From positions 7,192,001 through 7,256,000 of the forward strand of contig NZ_CP094527.1 of assembly GCF_022811725.1 (NCBI RefSeq): 64,000 bases of DNA. Direction: 5' to 3'. Below are positions 19,229-28,472 of the stretch, piece by piece (the first letter of the stretch is position 1; each line of letters starts with the position of its first letter). The notes beneath the pieces were generated by a model. That model did no database searches. It saw only the letters and a list, made by a program, of their open reading frames with translations, and had not been told where the DNA came from. Source of the stretch: Mucilaginibacter sp. SMC90 (GTDB lineage: Bacteria; Bacteroidota; Bacteroidia; Sphingobacteriales; Sphingobacteriaceae). The position numbers and the translations under genes were made by a program.

Positions 19229-22200
19229 ATGCAATCTACTTTCAATAAATATAACGCTAAGTTTCAAGAAGCCTTAGCCGGGTTAAATCCCGAACAACTG
19301 GCAGCAGTTAATAAAATGGATGGCCCGGTGCTTGTGGTAGCCGGCCCCGGTACAGGTAAAACCCAAATCCTGGCGGCCCGCATAGGCAAGATCCTGACTG
19401 ATACCGATGCTTCGCCCAACGAGATACTTTGCTTAACTTATACCGATGCGGGTGCGGTAGCCATGCGCAAGCGCCTGTTTGAATTTATTGGCCCGGATGC
19501 TTACCGTATTAATATATATACTTTCCACGCCTTTTGTAATGAGATCATCCAGGAAAACCTGGAGTATTTCGGCAAGCTGAATTTGGAGTCACTGTCTGAC
19601 CTTGAATCGGCCATGCTTTTTCGCGAGCTGGTTGATGAGTTTCCAAACGACCACCTGCTGAAGCGCTTTACCGGCGATATTTATTATGACGTGCCCCGCC
19701 TCAAAAGCCTGTTCAGTACCATGAAACGGGAAAACTGGGATGCCGATATGATTGAGCAGGCGGTAAACGAGTATCTTGAAGACCTGCCCAACCGCGAGGA
19801 ATTTATTTATAAGCGGGCCAATGCCAAAGCGGGCATCAAAGTTGGCGACCCTAAACAAAAAGATATTGATGCCGCGCATGATGTAATGAAGAAACTGCTG
19901 GCGGCTGTTGGTGAATATCAGAATTATACCGAAAAGATGAAAAGTCGCGGCCGATATGATTATGATGACATGATCATTTGGGTACTGCGGGCTTTCCGCG
20001 ATAACGAAGAGATATTGCGTCGTTACCAGGAGCGCTATCAATACATTTTGGTGGATGAGTTTCAGGATACCAGTGGCTCACAAAACGAGCTGCTGCGCTT
20101 CCTGCTTAATTATTGGGATACGCCGAACGTTTTCGTGGTTGGCGATGATGACCAATCCATCTTTAAATTTCAGGGAGCGAACATGAAAAACATCCTTGAT
20201 TTTGCCAACGATTATGTAGACACGCTGCACACGGTGGTTTTAAAACACAATTATCGCTCCAGCCAGCAGATCCTTGATATTTCAAAAGCGCTGATCGATA
20301 ATAATTTTGAGCGATTGACCAGCCAGCTTAAATTAGATAAAGCTTTAAAATCATCGCACCCCCGCTTTAACAATTTGTTGATTGAGCCCGTGATCCGCGA
20401 ATATGAAAATCCGGATAAGGAATTAGTTGACGTATCCCTGATGATCAAAAAGCTGGTGGCCGAAGGAGTGCCGCCCGGCGAGATAGCTGTTATTTATCGT
20501 AACCATAACCAGGTTGAGGAAATGATCAAGTTTCTGGATGTGCAAAAGATCCAGGTAAACACCAAACGTAAAATAGATATACTCACCCAGCCCTTTGGCG
20601 AAAAGATCATCAATATATTACGTTACCTCGCCATGGAACTCGATTCGCCATACAGTGGCGATGAGCTATTATTCGAGATCATGCATTATGATTTCTTCAG
20701 CATCCCTCCTATTGAAATTGCCAAAGCAAGCGTGGCTGTATTTAAAGAAAACTTTGGTACGCTGGCCTACAATCAGCCTAAAACATCCATTCGCCGATAT
20801 GTGAGCGAGATGAAGCCACCTGCGCAACCCGATCTTTTTAAGCCCGATCAGCAGCAGGAGATGCGTTACCTTGTCAACAATATTGATTACCTGTTAAAGG
20901 AGGCTGTAAGCGTTACGCTGCAACAGCTTTTTCAAAGCGTTATTGCTAAAATGGGGATCCTGAAATACATCATGCAACAGCAGGATAAGGGTAGCTACAT
21001 GCAAATGCTCACCAGCTTTTTTGATTTCCTGAAGGATGAAAGCCGCAAAAGGCCCGACATCAGCCTGAATGATTTGATCCAGACCATTGAGATGATGAAG
21101 AAACACCTGATCCGTATGGAGCTGAACCAAAGCATTTTTTCGGAAAATGGTGTTAACTTCCTTACTGCTCACGGTTCCAAAGGCCTTGAGTTTGAATATG
21201 TGTTTTTTATAGGTTGCGATAAACGTACATGGGATAGCAAAGGCCGCAACAGTGGTTTCAGTTATCCGGATACGCTCACTCAGTCAACATCAGATGATAT
21301 CGCGCAAAAAGAGGAAGCCCGTCGTTTGTTTTACGTGGCGGTAACCCGCGCTAAACAGCACCTCATGATATCTTATGCAGGCAAGGATAAAAAAGATAAA
21401 GATCAGGAAGCAAGCCAGTTTGTAGGTGAGATATTGGCAAGCACTCATTTGGAAGTGCAATATCCTAAGGTAGATGCTGATGCCATGATAGATTTTCAGG
21501 CTACACAGTTCAGCGAAACTGATAAACCTAAAGTTGAACTGCTTGATAAAAATTATATTAACCAGTTGCTACAAAACTACACACTATCGGTAACCCACCT
21601 AAGCAATTACCTTGATTGCCCGCTGCGGTTTTATTTTCAATGCCTTATCCGCGTACCGGCAGGCAAAAGCCCTTCGGCCACTTTTGGGCAGGCCGTGCAC
21701 TGGGCGCTTAACAAAACATACAGGCAACTTAAGGATAACGACAATGAGTTTTTAAGCACAGAAAACTTCATGCGCGAATTTAAGTGGTATATGGCCCGCA
21801 ACCGCGATTCGTTCACCAAGGATGAATTTAAGCTGCGTTCGGCCTATGGCGAAAAGATTTTGCCGCCCTATTACGAACAAAATGTGCCGCACTGGAATAA
21901 AATAGCGGTAACCGAACGGTCAATTAAAAATATTGAAGTAGTTGGCGTGCCTATTAAAGGGAACCTGGATAAGATTGAATTTGATGGCAAGCAAGCCACT
22001 GTTGTTGATTACAAAACTGGTAAGCCTAAAAACGCAAAGGACAAACTATTGCGCCCAACCAACGATGCGCCAAACGGAGGTGACTATTGGAGGCAGGCCG
22101 TTTTTTATAAAATACTGATAGATCATGACCGCACCACCGACTGGCAGGTGATCAGCACTATTTTTGATTTCGTTGAGCCCATAAGCGACGGTGAATATTA

Positions 22201-22399
22201 TCGCGAAAAATTTGTGATAACACCCGAAGATGTGGAAATAGTAACCGGACAGATCAAAGATACATACGAGCAGATCATGGCCCATAATTTCAGTACCGGC
22301 TGCGGTAAAAAAGAATGCGACTGGTGCCATTTTGTAAAAAGCAATTTTAAGCAGGCCGATGAGATTTTAGGGATTGTTGCGGAGGATGAAGGGGAATAA
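19229..22399 (+). CDS. UvrD/PcrA-like helicase fused to PD-(D/E)XK nuclease
   Basis: 1056 residues from ATG at 19229; an in-frame upstream start at 19106 overlaps the divergent gene and adds 41 atypical residues. The superfamily 1 helicase core is complete: Walker A AGPGTGKTQ, motif II DEFQDTSGSQ, motif III VGDDDQSIFKFQGA, motif IV HNYRSSQQI, motif V LTAHGSKGLEFEYVF and motif VI RRLFYVAVTRAKQHL. The last 250 residues hold a RecB-type nuclease: GNLDKIEFDGKQATVVDYKTG (D and D-x-K residues) with a Cys in NYLDCPLRF and CGKKECDWC near the end, the pattern of an AddB/Cas4-like 4Fe-4S cluster. It probably resects or repairs double-strand breaks in the cytoplasm. AddAB are separate proteins; this single-chain form resembles an AddB/UvrD hybrid common in Bacteroidota. 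Confidence 0.92.
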   Translation: MQSTFNKYNAKFQEALAGLNPEQLAAVNKMDGPVLVVAGPGTGKTQILAARIGKILTDTDASPNEILCLTYTDAGAVAMRKRLFEFIGPDAYRINIYTFHAFCNEIIQENLEYFGKLNLESLSDLESAMLFRELVDEFPNDHLLKRFTGDIYYDVPRLKSLFSTMKRENWDADMIEQAVNEYLEDLPNREEFIYKRANAKAGIKVGDPKQKDIDAAHDVMKKLLAAVGEYQNYTEKMKSRGRYDYDDMIIWVLRAFRDNEEILRRYQERYQYILVDEFQDTSGSQNELLRFLLNYWDTPNVFVVGDDDQSIFKFQGANMKNILDFANDYVDTLHTVVLKHNYRSSQQILDISKALIDNNFERLTSQLKLDKALKSSHPRFNNLLIEPVIREYENPDKELVDVSLMIKKLVAEGVPPGEIAVIYRNHNQVEEMIKFLDVQKIQVNTKRKIDILTQPFGEKIINILRYLAMELDSPYSGDELLFEIMHYDFFSIPPIEIAKASVAVFKENFGTLAYNQPKTSIRRYVSEMKPPAQPDLFKPDQQQEMRYLVNNIDYLLKEAVSVTLQQLFQSVIAKMGILKYIMQQQDKGSYMQMLTSFFDFLKDESRKRPDISLNDLIQTIEMMKKHLIRMELNQSIFSENGVNFLTAHGSKGLEFEYVFFIGCDKRTWDSKGRNSGFSYPDTLTQSTSDDIAQKEEARRLFYVAVTRAKQHLMISYAGKDKKDKDQEASQFVGEILASTHLEVQYPKVDADAMIDFQATQFSETDKPKVELLDKNYINQLLQNYTLSVTHLSNYLDCPLRFYFQCLIRVPAGKSPSATFGQAVHWALNKTYRQLKDNDNEFLSTENFMREFKWYMARNRDSFTKDEFKLRSAYGEKILPPYYEQNVPHWNKIAVTERSIKNIEVVGVPIKGNLDKIEFDGKQATVVDYKTGKPKNAKDKLLRPTNDAPNGGDYWRQAVFYKILIDHDRTTDWQVISTIFDFVEPISDGEYYREKFVITPEDVEIVTGQIKDTYEQIMAHNFSTGCGKKECDWCHFVKSNFKQADEILGIVAEDEGE

Positions 22400-22742
22400 A
22401 AAGAATATTTTCAAAATCCCCTATCGAGAGAGAATTATAGCCCATAAAAAGACAATAGAGCAGTTTAAGGTGTGGAGGGCTGTGCGATTCCCTCCCTTGG
22501 GAGGGTGTAGGGAGGGGTTTAAGTGCGATTCCTAATCAATAGCAAGGCGTATAACCCCTCCCTGCCGATACACAGCCCCAACGCGCCCCTCCCGAGGGAG
22601 GGAATTATCGATTCACGGGCTCAAAAGGGAGGATTGCTTAGGACTTGTAGAGATATTAAAAAAACACCATCACGGGATTATTACAATGCTTTTCATTCTG
22701 TAAATTCTTTAATTCCATAAATTCGGGTTCAGACATCATTTT
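22400..22742. other. Gene-free spacer containing a palindromic repeat
   Basis: 343 nt without a credible gene. It is dominated by the GGGAGGG-type inverted repeat at 22487-22605; the remainder has no recognised feature. Confidence 0.5.
22487..22605. repeat. GGGAGGG-type palindromic intergenic repeat
   Basis: Left arm 22487-22519 (CCCTCCCTTGGGAGGG, then GGGAGGGGTT) is complementary to two blocks on the right, AACCCCTCCCT (22553-22563) and CCCTCCCGAGGGAGGGAAT (22587-22605). It forms a cruciform-like or hairpin structure. This word is frequent between Bacteroidota genes. It lies downstream of the helicase and upstream of the peptidase. Confidence 0.7.
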
Positions 22743-24089
22743 ATGAAACACATCTTTACGTTCATCCTCCTGATCCTAACCTTACCCGCCATCGCCCAAA
22801 CCATCGTAAAACAGGATGCGGGCATTAAACAAATGGTTGATGAGGTATCGGCAAAAAACATCGAGGCTACCATCCGCAAGCTGGTAAGCTTCAAAAGCAG
22901 GCATACGCTGAGCGATACCACCAGTAAAACAACCGGCAGTGGTGCGGCACGTAATTGGATCAAGGCCGAAATGGAGAAATATGCCATGGAATCAAACGGA
23001 AGGATGACTGTTCAGTTTGACACTTTCACCCAGCCCAAAAGCCAGCGTGTTGACAAACCTATTAAATTAAAAAATGTGTTGGCTATATTAAAAGGTACCG
23101 ATCCTAACGATAGCCGCGTGTACCTGGTTTCGGGGCATTATGATTCGCGCATTAATGATGTGATGGATGCCAATGGGGTTGAACCAGGAGCCAATGATGA
23201 CGCCTCGGGCACTGCACTTTCTATGGAACTGGCCAGGGTAATGGCCAAACGAGCATTTCCGGCTACTATAATTTTCATGACAGTGGTTGGCGAAGAACAA
23301 GGCCTTTATGGATCGGCCAATGTAGCCAGGCGGGCCAAAGCCGAAAACTGGAATGTGGATGCTATGCTGAATAACGATATTGTAGGAAATACTTATGGCA
23401 TGGAAACCGACCTGAAAGATAATCGCAGCGTACGGGTTTTTAGCGACGGCGTACCAACTGCGGCTACTGATAAACAGGTAGCAGCGCTAAAATCATTAGG
23501 GGGCGAAAACGATAGTCCGTCGAGACAGTTAGCGCGATACACCAAAGAAATTGGCGAACGTTATGTTGATCAACTGGATGTGAAGCTTATTTACAGACGC
23601 GACCGTTACCTGCGTGGCGGCGATCATCTGCCATTTTTAGAGCAGGGCTTTACGGCTGTAAGGGTTACCGAAATGAATGAGAACTTTAACCGCCAGCACC
23701 AGAATATCCGCACCGAAAAAGGTATTGAATACGGCGATCTGCCCGATTTTGTTGATTTTAATTACGTGCAAAAGGTAGCGCGAATGAACCTGTCGGTATT
23801 GGCCAACCTCGCTTCGGCCCCCGCCGAACCGCAAAATGTAGGCGTTATTACCAGCGATCTTACTAACCGGACCAAACTTAAATGGGATGCTCCGGCCGCG
23901 GGCCAAAAGCCCGCAGGTTATTACATATTAATGCGGGAAACCATCAGCCCATATTGGGAAAAGAAATTTTATGTTACCGATACTGCTGCAACGCTCAATT
24001 ATTCAAAGGATAATTATTTCTTCGCAGTGCAGTCGGTTGATGCGGAAGGACATGAGAGTTTGCCGGTATTTCCAAAACCAGTAAGATAG
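22743..24089 (+). CDS. M28 family zinc metallopeptidase, secreted
   Basis: 448 residues with a signal peptide (MKHIFTFILLILTLPAIAQ). The M28 zinc site is complete: VSGHYDSR (His), EPGANDDASGTALSM (bridging Asp), VVGEEQGLYGS (catalytic Glu and ligand Glu), LNNDIVGN (Asp) and RGGDHLPFLEQG (His). A C-terminal fibronectin-type-III-like domain follows (about residues 365-448, LKWDAPAAGQKPAGYYIL). M28 enzymes are aminopeptidases; this one is probably periplasmic or surface-exposed and degrades peptides for nutrition. It stands alone, with spacers on both sides. Confidence 0.92.
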   Translation: MKHIFTFILLILTLPAIAQTIVKQDAGIKQMVDEVSAKNIEATIRKLVSFKSRHTLSDTTSKTTGSGAARNWIKAEMEKYAMESNGRMTVQFDTFTQPKSQRVDKPIKLKNVLAILKGTDPNDSRVYLVSGHYDSRINDVMDANGVEPGANDDASGTALSMELARVMAKRAFPATIIFMTVVGEEQGLYGSANVARRAKAENWNVDAMLNNDIVGNTYGMETDLKDNRSVRVFSDGVPTAATDKQVAALKSLGGENDSPSRQLARYTKEIGERYVDQLDVKLIYRRDRYLRGGDHLPFLEQGFTAVRVTEMNENFNRQHQNIRTEKGIEYGDLPDFVDFNYVQKVARMNLSVLANLASAPAEPQNVGVITSDLTNRTKLKWDAPAAGQKPAGYYILMRETISPYWEKKFYVTDTAATLNYSKDNYFFAVQSVDAEGHESLPVFPKPVR

Positions 24090-24200
24090 TTTATTAATCG
24101 CAATATATTAGTATACTTGCAATAATAAGTATTACTACACCGCTTTAAAATATTGAAGCAGTACAGTAATATGTTTGCAAACGCTAAACCTTTTTAATTT

Positions 24201-24749
24201 ATGCCCGCTATATTGGCATTTACTGATACGATTTTTCTAAGTTTAAAATTCTTCATCCCACTGCTTGTATTGCTGAAATTCAGCAAAGTATCCATCAAAG
24301 CAATTGATATAAAAACCCTCATTAACGCTACAAATTGGTTGCTGCTGCTTGCGGGATCAATCTACCTCATCGTCCTTACCTCAGAAATATTTATTGCATA
24401 TTATTCCCAAAATGAATATGAGCAGTATGCAGTAAGCAATAAGATTTTTGGGCCCTATTGGTTTGAATTTGCAATCCAGGCCTTTGTTTATATGCTGCTG
24501 CCGCAAATGATGTGGTTTAAAAAAGTCCGTACGTCAGTTATTGCAACCATTATCTGGGGCTTATTCACCTACATTTTAACGGCTTTTATTTTTTATGCCG
24601 AGCATGCAGGTTACATAGCAGGTTTTAACCCAGCAACAACCTGGCTCAACTATTTAAAATCGCTGACGATTTTTATATCATTGTTAAGCATAGTTTATTT
24701 TATACTTCTGAAACAGGACCGTTATTTTTATAAAAAAACAACAGCATAA
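24201..24749 (+). CDS. Hypothetical integral membrane protein (four to five segments)
   Basis: 182 residues with hydrophobic segments at about 10-28, 45-68, 82-100, 108-130 and 145-165, so most of the protein is in the inner membrane. It has no charged or catalytic motif that I recognise. Its TM layout (SLKFFIPLLVLLKF, WLLLLAGSIYLIVLTSEIFI, VIATIIWGLFTYILTAFIFYA) is similar to small membrane proteins often annotated as hypothetical in Sphingobacteriaceae. It lies between the peptidase and the rhomboid gene, on the same strand, with gaps of about 110 and 93 nt. Function unknown. Confidence 0.65.
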   Translation: MPAILAFTDTIFLSLKFFIPLLVLLKFSKVSIKAIDIKTLINATNWLLLLAGSIYLIVLTSEIFIAYYSQNEYEQYAVSNKIFGPYWFEFAIQAFVYMLLPQMMWFKKVRTSVIATIIWGLFTYILTAFIFYAEHAGYIAGFNPATTWLNYLKSLTIFISLLSIVYFILLKQDRYFYKKTTA

Positions 24750-24842
24750 GCTGCACAGATCATTCTGCCTGGTTTTGTGCAATATTGTTTTTGACGGATA
24801 ATAGATTAATTATCATCTTTATCATTAAAACTCCTAAACTTT

Positions 24843-26321
24843 ATGGCATTTAGTTTTAAGCCCTCATTTAAAAAAGAAATTGACACAAACGGGACCGATC
24901 CTAAATACGTTCTGGTAATTGCGCTCGAAACCGCCCGGCAACTGAACTGGAAGATAATTTATACCGGAAAAAACGGATTAATAGCAATTGTGGGTGGCGG
25001 GCTTTTCTCGCCGGTGCACGAGTTTCGGCTTGTTATCAATCGGTTCACTACTTTAGTAAGCAGCAGCAATGCTGACGGAAAAATCAGTGACTGGGCCGAC
25101 TTGAATGAAGAAAACGTTGATGCATTTATTGAGAAGTATGATAAGCTTAAAACATCTCTAAGCACGGAATTTATCGAGGAAAAACTCACCGGGCTTGCTC
25201 CCCTATTTGAATCAGATGAGGAAGATATTTTAAACGCTCCCGCACCAAAGGCAAAAGAAAAAATCCGGGGTTTCCTCAGCTTCTTTATTCCGCGGCCCGG
25301 ATATTTTATCACACCAATAATCATTTATGTTAACATCGCCATTTTTATCATCATGGCAGTATGTGGTGTATCCATATTAACACCATCTGTTAGTGATCTT
25401 ATTAACTGGGGTGCCGATTTTGGGCCACTCACTTTAGAGCATCAATGGTGGCGGCTGATTACCGGGGTTTTTATCCATATTGGCCTCATGCACCTGCTGT
25501 TAAACATGTACGCGTTGATGTACATTGGCCTGCTGCTTGAACCTATACTTGGTAAATTAAAATTTGCAGCTACGTATTTATTAACGGGGTCAGTTGCAAG
25601 TATTGTTAGTGTTGCCATACACGGGTTTACAGTTAGTGCCGGCGCATCCGGAGCTATATTTGGTATGTACGGCGTGTTTCTTTCCATGCTCACAACAAAT
25701 ATTATCGAAAAAACTGTACGCAAGCAACTTTTGGCAAGCATAGGCTTTTTTGTTGTTTTCAATTTAGTATACGGAACAAAAGAAGGGATTGACAACGCGG
25801 CGCATGTCGGCGGCTTACTAAGCGGATTTCTTATCGGCTATCTTTACTATCCAAGTATCAGCAAGCCTGATAATAAGGGATTGGAGGTACTATCAGTAAT
25901 GTCGATAGCCGCTCTCACATTAATATGCAGTGCTGTTACCTATTATCGCATACCAAATGTATTTGCCATGTACGATAAAAAAATGAAAGATTTTGCTATC
26001 AAAGAGTCAATGGCTTTAGAGGTAATGCAGATGCCAAAAAACACAGCAAAAGATGTTATAATGTCAGAACTGAAAGACAGGGGCTTATATTACTGGAATG
26101 AAAACATCAAGGTGATCAACTCTGCCGATTCACTTGACCTGCCCGAACCGTATAAAATCCATAATAACATGCTTAAAAAATACTGCCTGCTACGCATCAA
26201 CAGCTATAATTTATTGTATAAACAATTGCAGGACAGCACATCGGTTAAACCTGCTTCAATTGATTCAATTAACCTTGAAATAACACAGGCTCTTGATGAT
26301 CTTAACAAACGCAATAACTGA
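24843..26321 (+). CDS. Rhomboid family intramembrane serine protease
   Basis: 492 residues. After a soluble N-terminal domain of about 155 residues, a rhomboid core follows (about 155-350): a first membrane segment, W-R-containing WWRLITGVFIHIGLMHLLLNMYAL with the conserved His-Asn helix, catalytic Ser269 in SAGASGAIFGMYG and catalytic His321 in DNAAHVGGLLSGFLIGYLY. The serine-histidine dyad is complete, so activity is expected. The C-terminal 130 residues are charged and cytoplasmic or periplasmic. Rhomboids cut membrane proteins near or within the bilayer. The substrate is unknown. The long N- and C-terminal extensions are larger than in minimal rhomboids. Confidence 0.9.
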   Translation: MAFSFKPSFKKEIDTNGTDPKYVLVIALETARQLNWKIIYTGKNGLIAIVGGGLFSPVHEFRLVINRFTTLVSSSNADGKISDWADLNEENVDAFIEKYDKLKTSLSTEFIEEKLTGLAPLFESDEEDILNAPAPKAKEKIRGFLSFFIPRPGYFITPIIIYVNIAIFIIMAVCGVSILTPSVSDLINWGADFGPLTLEHQWWRLITGVFIHIGLMHLLLNMYALMYIGLLLEPILGKLKFAATYLLTGSVASIVSVAIHGFTVSAGASGAIFGMYGVFLSMLTTNIIEKTVRKQLLASIGFFVVFNLVYGTKEGIDNAAHVGGLLSGFLIGYLYYPSISKPDNKGLEVLSVMSIAALTLICSAVTYYRIPNVFAMYDKKMKDFAIKESMALEVMQMPKNTAKDVIMSELKDRGLYYWNENIKVINSADSLDLPEPYKIHNNMLKKYCLLRINSYNLLYKQLQDSTSVKPASIDSINLEITQALDDLNKRNN

Positions 26322-26322
26322 T

Positions 26323-27123
26323 TTACTTGACACTCTTTCGTTGTACAATAAAATATCCGGCAACAAATACTACAAGGGCGATAGCAAGGCTTACAAATAC
26401 ATCTTTGGTAAAAACATCAATTTGTAACTGTTGAGATGGGTTATTCTGATCCTTGCGCAACATGCTGCTTATGGCAACCATAGGATGAGCATAGGGAAAC
26501 AGATAACTGTATTCCCAGCTTTTTGAGGCCGCCACAACACCCGCTATGGTACATATAAAACCTATTCCCATTGGTTTTAAAAAATCGGACCAAAACAGGC
26601 TCAATAAAAACTGGATAGACAGAATGCCTAACGATGATAAAAACAATTTGAAATAGATCTGTGCCAGTTCCTTTTCCATATGGAAATTATCGAACCGCAA
26701 TTCGGGCTTTACTATGCTTAGCAGATTGCCGAAACCAATGGTAAACAGCACGAACAACGAAAGACATATAAACACGAGAAAAACTGCGTAAAAAAACTTG
26801 GCAGCATAAACCGACCATCGTGGGATCGGCAGGTTAAATAAGGTCTTCCAGGTGTCGGCCCTATGCTCAATACTATTCACTGAATAGGCTATAAAGATGA
26901 TGTACATCGGTAACACCAGCGAGCCCATAATACCTAAAATAGCGCCTGCAAACTGCAGCCAAAGCATCATTGGCGGCATTGATACCATCCTTTCGCTTTT
27001 TGTATAAAAACCAATAAACAGCAAAACACCTATCAGCAAAGGAAGCATAACGGAAGCCCAAAAGCCAAGTGTTTTACGGCTTTTGTAAAATTCCGAACGG
27101 AATGACAATATAAATCCTTTCAT
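26323..27123 (-). CDS. ABC-2 type transporter permease
   Basis: 266 residues with about six hydrophobic segments, starting with a short cytoplasmic N-terminus (FILSFRSEFYKSRKTLGFWAS) typical of ABC-2 permeases such as NatB or the lantibiotic-immunity EpiE/MutG group. It pairs with the ATPase gene 3 nt upstream (27127-28026), and both are on the minus strand with a small membrane ORF ahead of them. The transporter likely exports or protects against a small amphipathic compound (antimicrobial peptide or sodium-type export); the substrate cannot be read from sequence. It converges with the rhomboid gene. Confidence 0.82.
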   Translation of the reverse strand: MKGFILSFRSEFYKSRKTLGFWASVMLPLLIGVLLFIGFYTKSERMVSMPPMMLWLQFAGAILGIMGSLVLPMYIIFIAYSVNSIEHRADTWKTLFNLPIPRWSVYAAKFFYAVFLVFICLSLFVLFTIGFGNLLSIVKPELRFDNFHMEKELAQIYFKLFLSSLGILSIQFLLSLFWSDFLKPMGIGFICTIAGVVAASKSWEYSYLFPYAHPMVAISSMLRKDQNNPSQQLQIDVFTKDVFVSLAIALVVFVAGYFIVQRKSVK

Positions 27124-27126
27124 GGC

Positions 27127-28026
27127 TTAGGCGCTTTGAGTGATATCTAAAAATAGTTTCTCGAGGTCTTTTTGCTGCTTGCCAATGCTGTACACAGTTT
27201 GACCATTTTTATTAAGCAGGGCGTTGATCTCGCCCATTTGTTGTTTGGAGATGTAGGGTATCAGTAAATGATCGTCGGTTACTTCGGTAACATTAATATG
27301 GCTACGGGTTAACAGGTTAGCGGCATCAACAGTATTTTCTGCTTCAACGCGTACAAGCGGCTTGCTGATAGCCTGCAAATCGGCTATACTGCCCTGAAAA
27401 AGCATTTCGCCATTATTAATGATGCCAACATGGGTTGCCATTCTTTCTATTTCGGCCAACAGGTGGCTTGATATAAAAACAGTTTTTCCGTGTTGTATAA
27501 CCAGTTTTTTTAATAGCTCGCGTATCTCGATAATGCCGTTTGGATCGAGGCCGTTGGTGGGCTCATCTAAAATCAACAATTTGGGATCGGCCAGCAGGGC
27601 CAGCGCAATACCAAGACGCTGCTTCATCCCTAATGAATATTGCCCGGCCTTTTTATTGGCAGCGTTGCTTAGCTGTACAAGGTTGAGCATATCTTCAACA
27701 CGTTTTGCAGGCACCTGTAACAATAAGGCCCTGTTTAATAAATTTTCCCTCCCGGTTAAATGCTGGTATAAAGCAGGCTGCTCAATAAGCGCCCCTATTT
27801 GTGAAAGTATGCTGATGCGGTTTGTTTTGATATCCTGCTCAAAAATATTGATGTTACCCGCATCGGGCTTAAGCAGGTTGAGGAGTAGCTTGATGGTAGT
27901 GGTTTTCCCGGCACCGTTGGGGCCAAGAAAACCATATATACTTCCTTCAGGAACTTGCAGCGCCAGTGATTTAACAACCTGCTGCTTACCAAAGGTGAAG
28001 GAAAGGCCTTCGGTACTAATTACCAT
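27127..28026 (-). CDS. ABC transporter ATP-binding protein (NatA/BcrA type)
   Basis: 299 residues. Walker A GPNGAGKTTTIKLLL, Q-loop region IGALIEQPALYQ, signature YSLGMKQRLGIAL and Walker B LLILDEPTNGLDPNG are complete; switch His lies in SSHLL. The C-terminal 80 residues form the extra domain found in the BcrA/NatA group, whose members drive ABC-2 exporters for bacitracin-type antibiotics or ions. It powers the permease encoded 3 nt downstream. The start ATG at 28026 overlaps the end of the upstream small ORF by 7 nt, which suggests a three-gene operon. It is transcribed away from the LytS/LytTR regulator genes. Confidence 0.88.
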   Translation of the reverse strand: MVISTEGLSFTFGKQQVVKSLALQVPEGSIYGFLGPNGAGKTTTIKLLLNLLKPDAGNINIFEQDIKTNRISILSQIGALIEQPALYQHLTGRENLLNRALLLQVPAKRVEDMLNLVQLSNAANKKAGQYSLGMKQRLGIALALLADPKLLILDEPTNGLDPNGIIEIRELLKKLVIQHGKTVFISSHLLAEIERMATHVGIINNGEMLFQGSIADLQAISKPLVRVEAENTVDAANLLTRSHINVTEVTDDHLLIPYISKQQMGEINALLNKNGQTVYSIGKQQKDLEKLFLDITQSA

Positions 28027-28232
28027 ATGTTATTGTTTTTTGCAACTGAGCAAACGGCTTTAACCATTACAAAACCTTTATGAAACAATGATGTAGCATG
28101 TACTGCTGTGCGGCCAATTATTGCTGTTTCCTTTTTTTGCTCGAACTGGTAGCTTACACCTAAAATAAGGGCAAACATTACCGGGATCAATAACATGATA
28201 AAAGGATTTGAATTTTTGATAAGCGTTTTCAT
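28020..28232 (-). CDS. Small membrane protein ahead of the ABC transporter
   Basis: 70 residues from ATG at 28232 (an earlier in-frame ATG at 28268 lacks a good leader). It has one hydrophobic segment (FIMLLIPVMFALILGVSY) followed by a soluble tail (QFEQKKETAIIGRTAVHATS). Its 3' end overlaps the ATPase start by 7 nt, so it would be translationally coupled. No family recognised. It could be a regulatory or accessory peptide of the exporter, or a chance ORF; spacing and the plausible membrane anchor favour a real gene. Confidence 0.5.
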   Translation of the reverse strand: MKTLIKNSNPFIMLLIPVMFALILGVSYQFEQKKETAIIGRTAVHATSLFHKGFVMVKAVCSVAKNNNIW

Positions 28233-28312
28233 TGTGAGTGGTGATTTTATACAACAAAGGAATATCAAAAAATTAACCTGCTAAAATCATTTAGACCAAC
28301 ACACTTTGTTTA

Positions 28313-28373
28313 TAGATGAACGGTTTCCTACACCTTTTAACCGGTTCATCGATAATAAAAGCCAGTTCATCGA
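28313..28373. promoter_or_regulatory. Candidate LytTR-type operator repeats
   Basis: Two direct repeats, CCGGTTCATCGA (28341-28352) and CCAGTTCATCGA (28362-28373), start 21 nt apart (two helical turns), the arrangement bound by LytTR-family regulators. A third copy in inverse orientation, TAGATGAACGG, is at 28313-28323. They lie between the divergent ABC operon and the LytS gene. Operator function is inference. Confidence 0.5.
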
Positions 28374-28383
28374 AAAAAAGGGC

Positions 28384-28403
28384 GGTTACATATAAATGTA
28401 ACC
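28384..28403. promoter_or_regulatory. Perfect palindrome GGTTACAT-4-ATGTAACC
   Basis: Arms GGTTACAT and ATGTAACC with a 4-nt centre. It lies 10 nt past the LytTR-like repeats and 70 nt before the LytS start. Could be a second regulator site; no transcription factor can be named. Confidence 0.4.
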
Positions 28404-28472
28404 CACATATGGTTATCAAAATACTAAATTAGATGCCATACCCTACAACATAAAAGGTATTACAAATAGCGA

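Noticed and set aside
27419..28063. Long open frame (214 codons) on the plus strand opposite the ABC ATPase
   Set aside because: It is antisense to a well-conserved ATPase with complete motifs; its product has no recognisable features.
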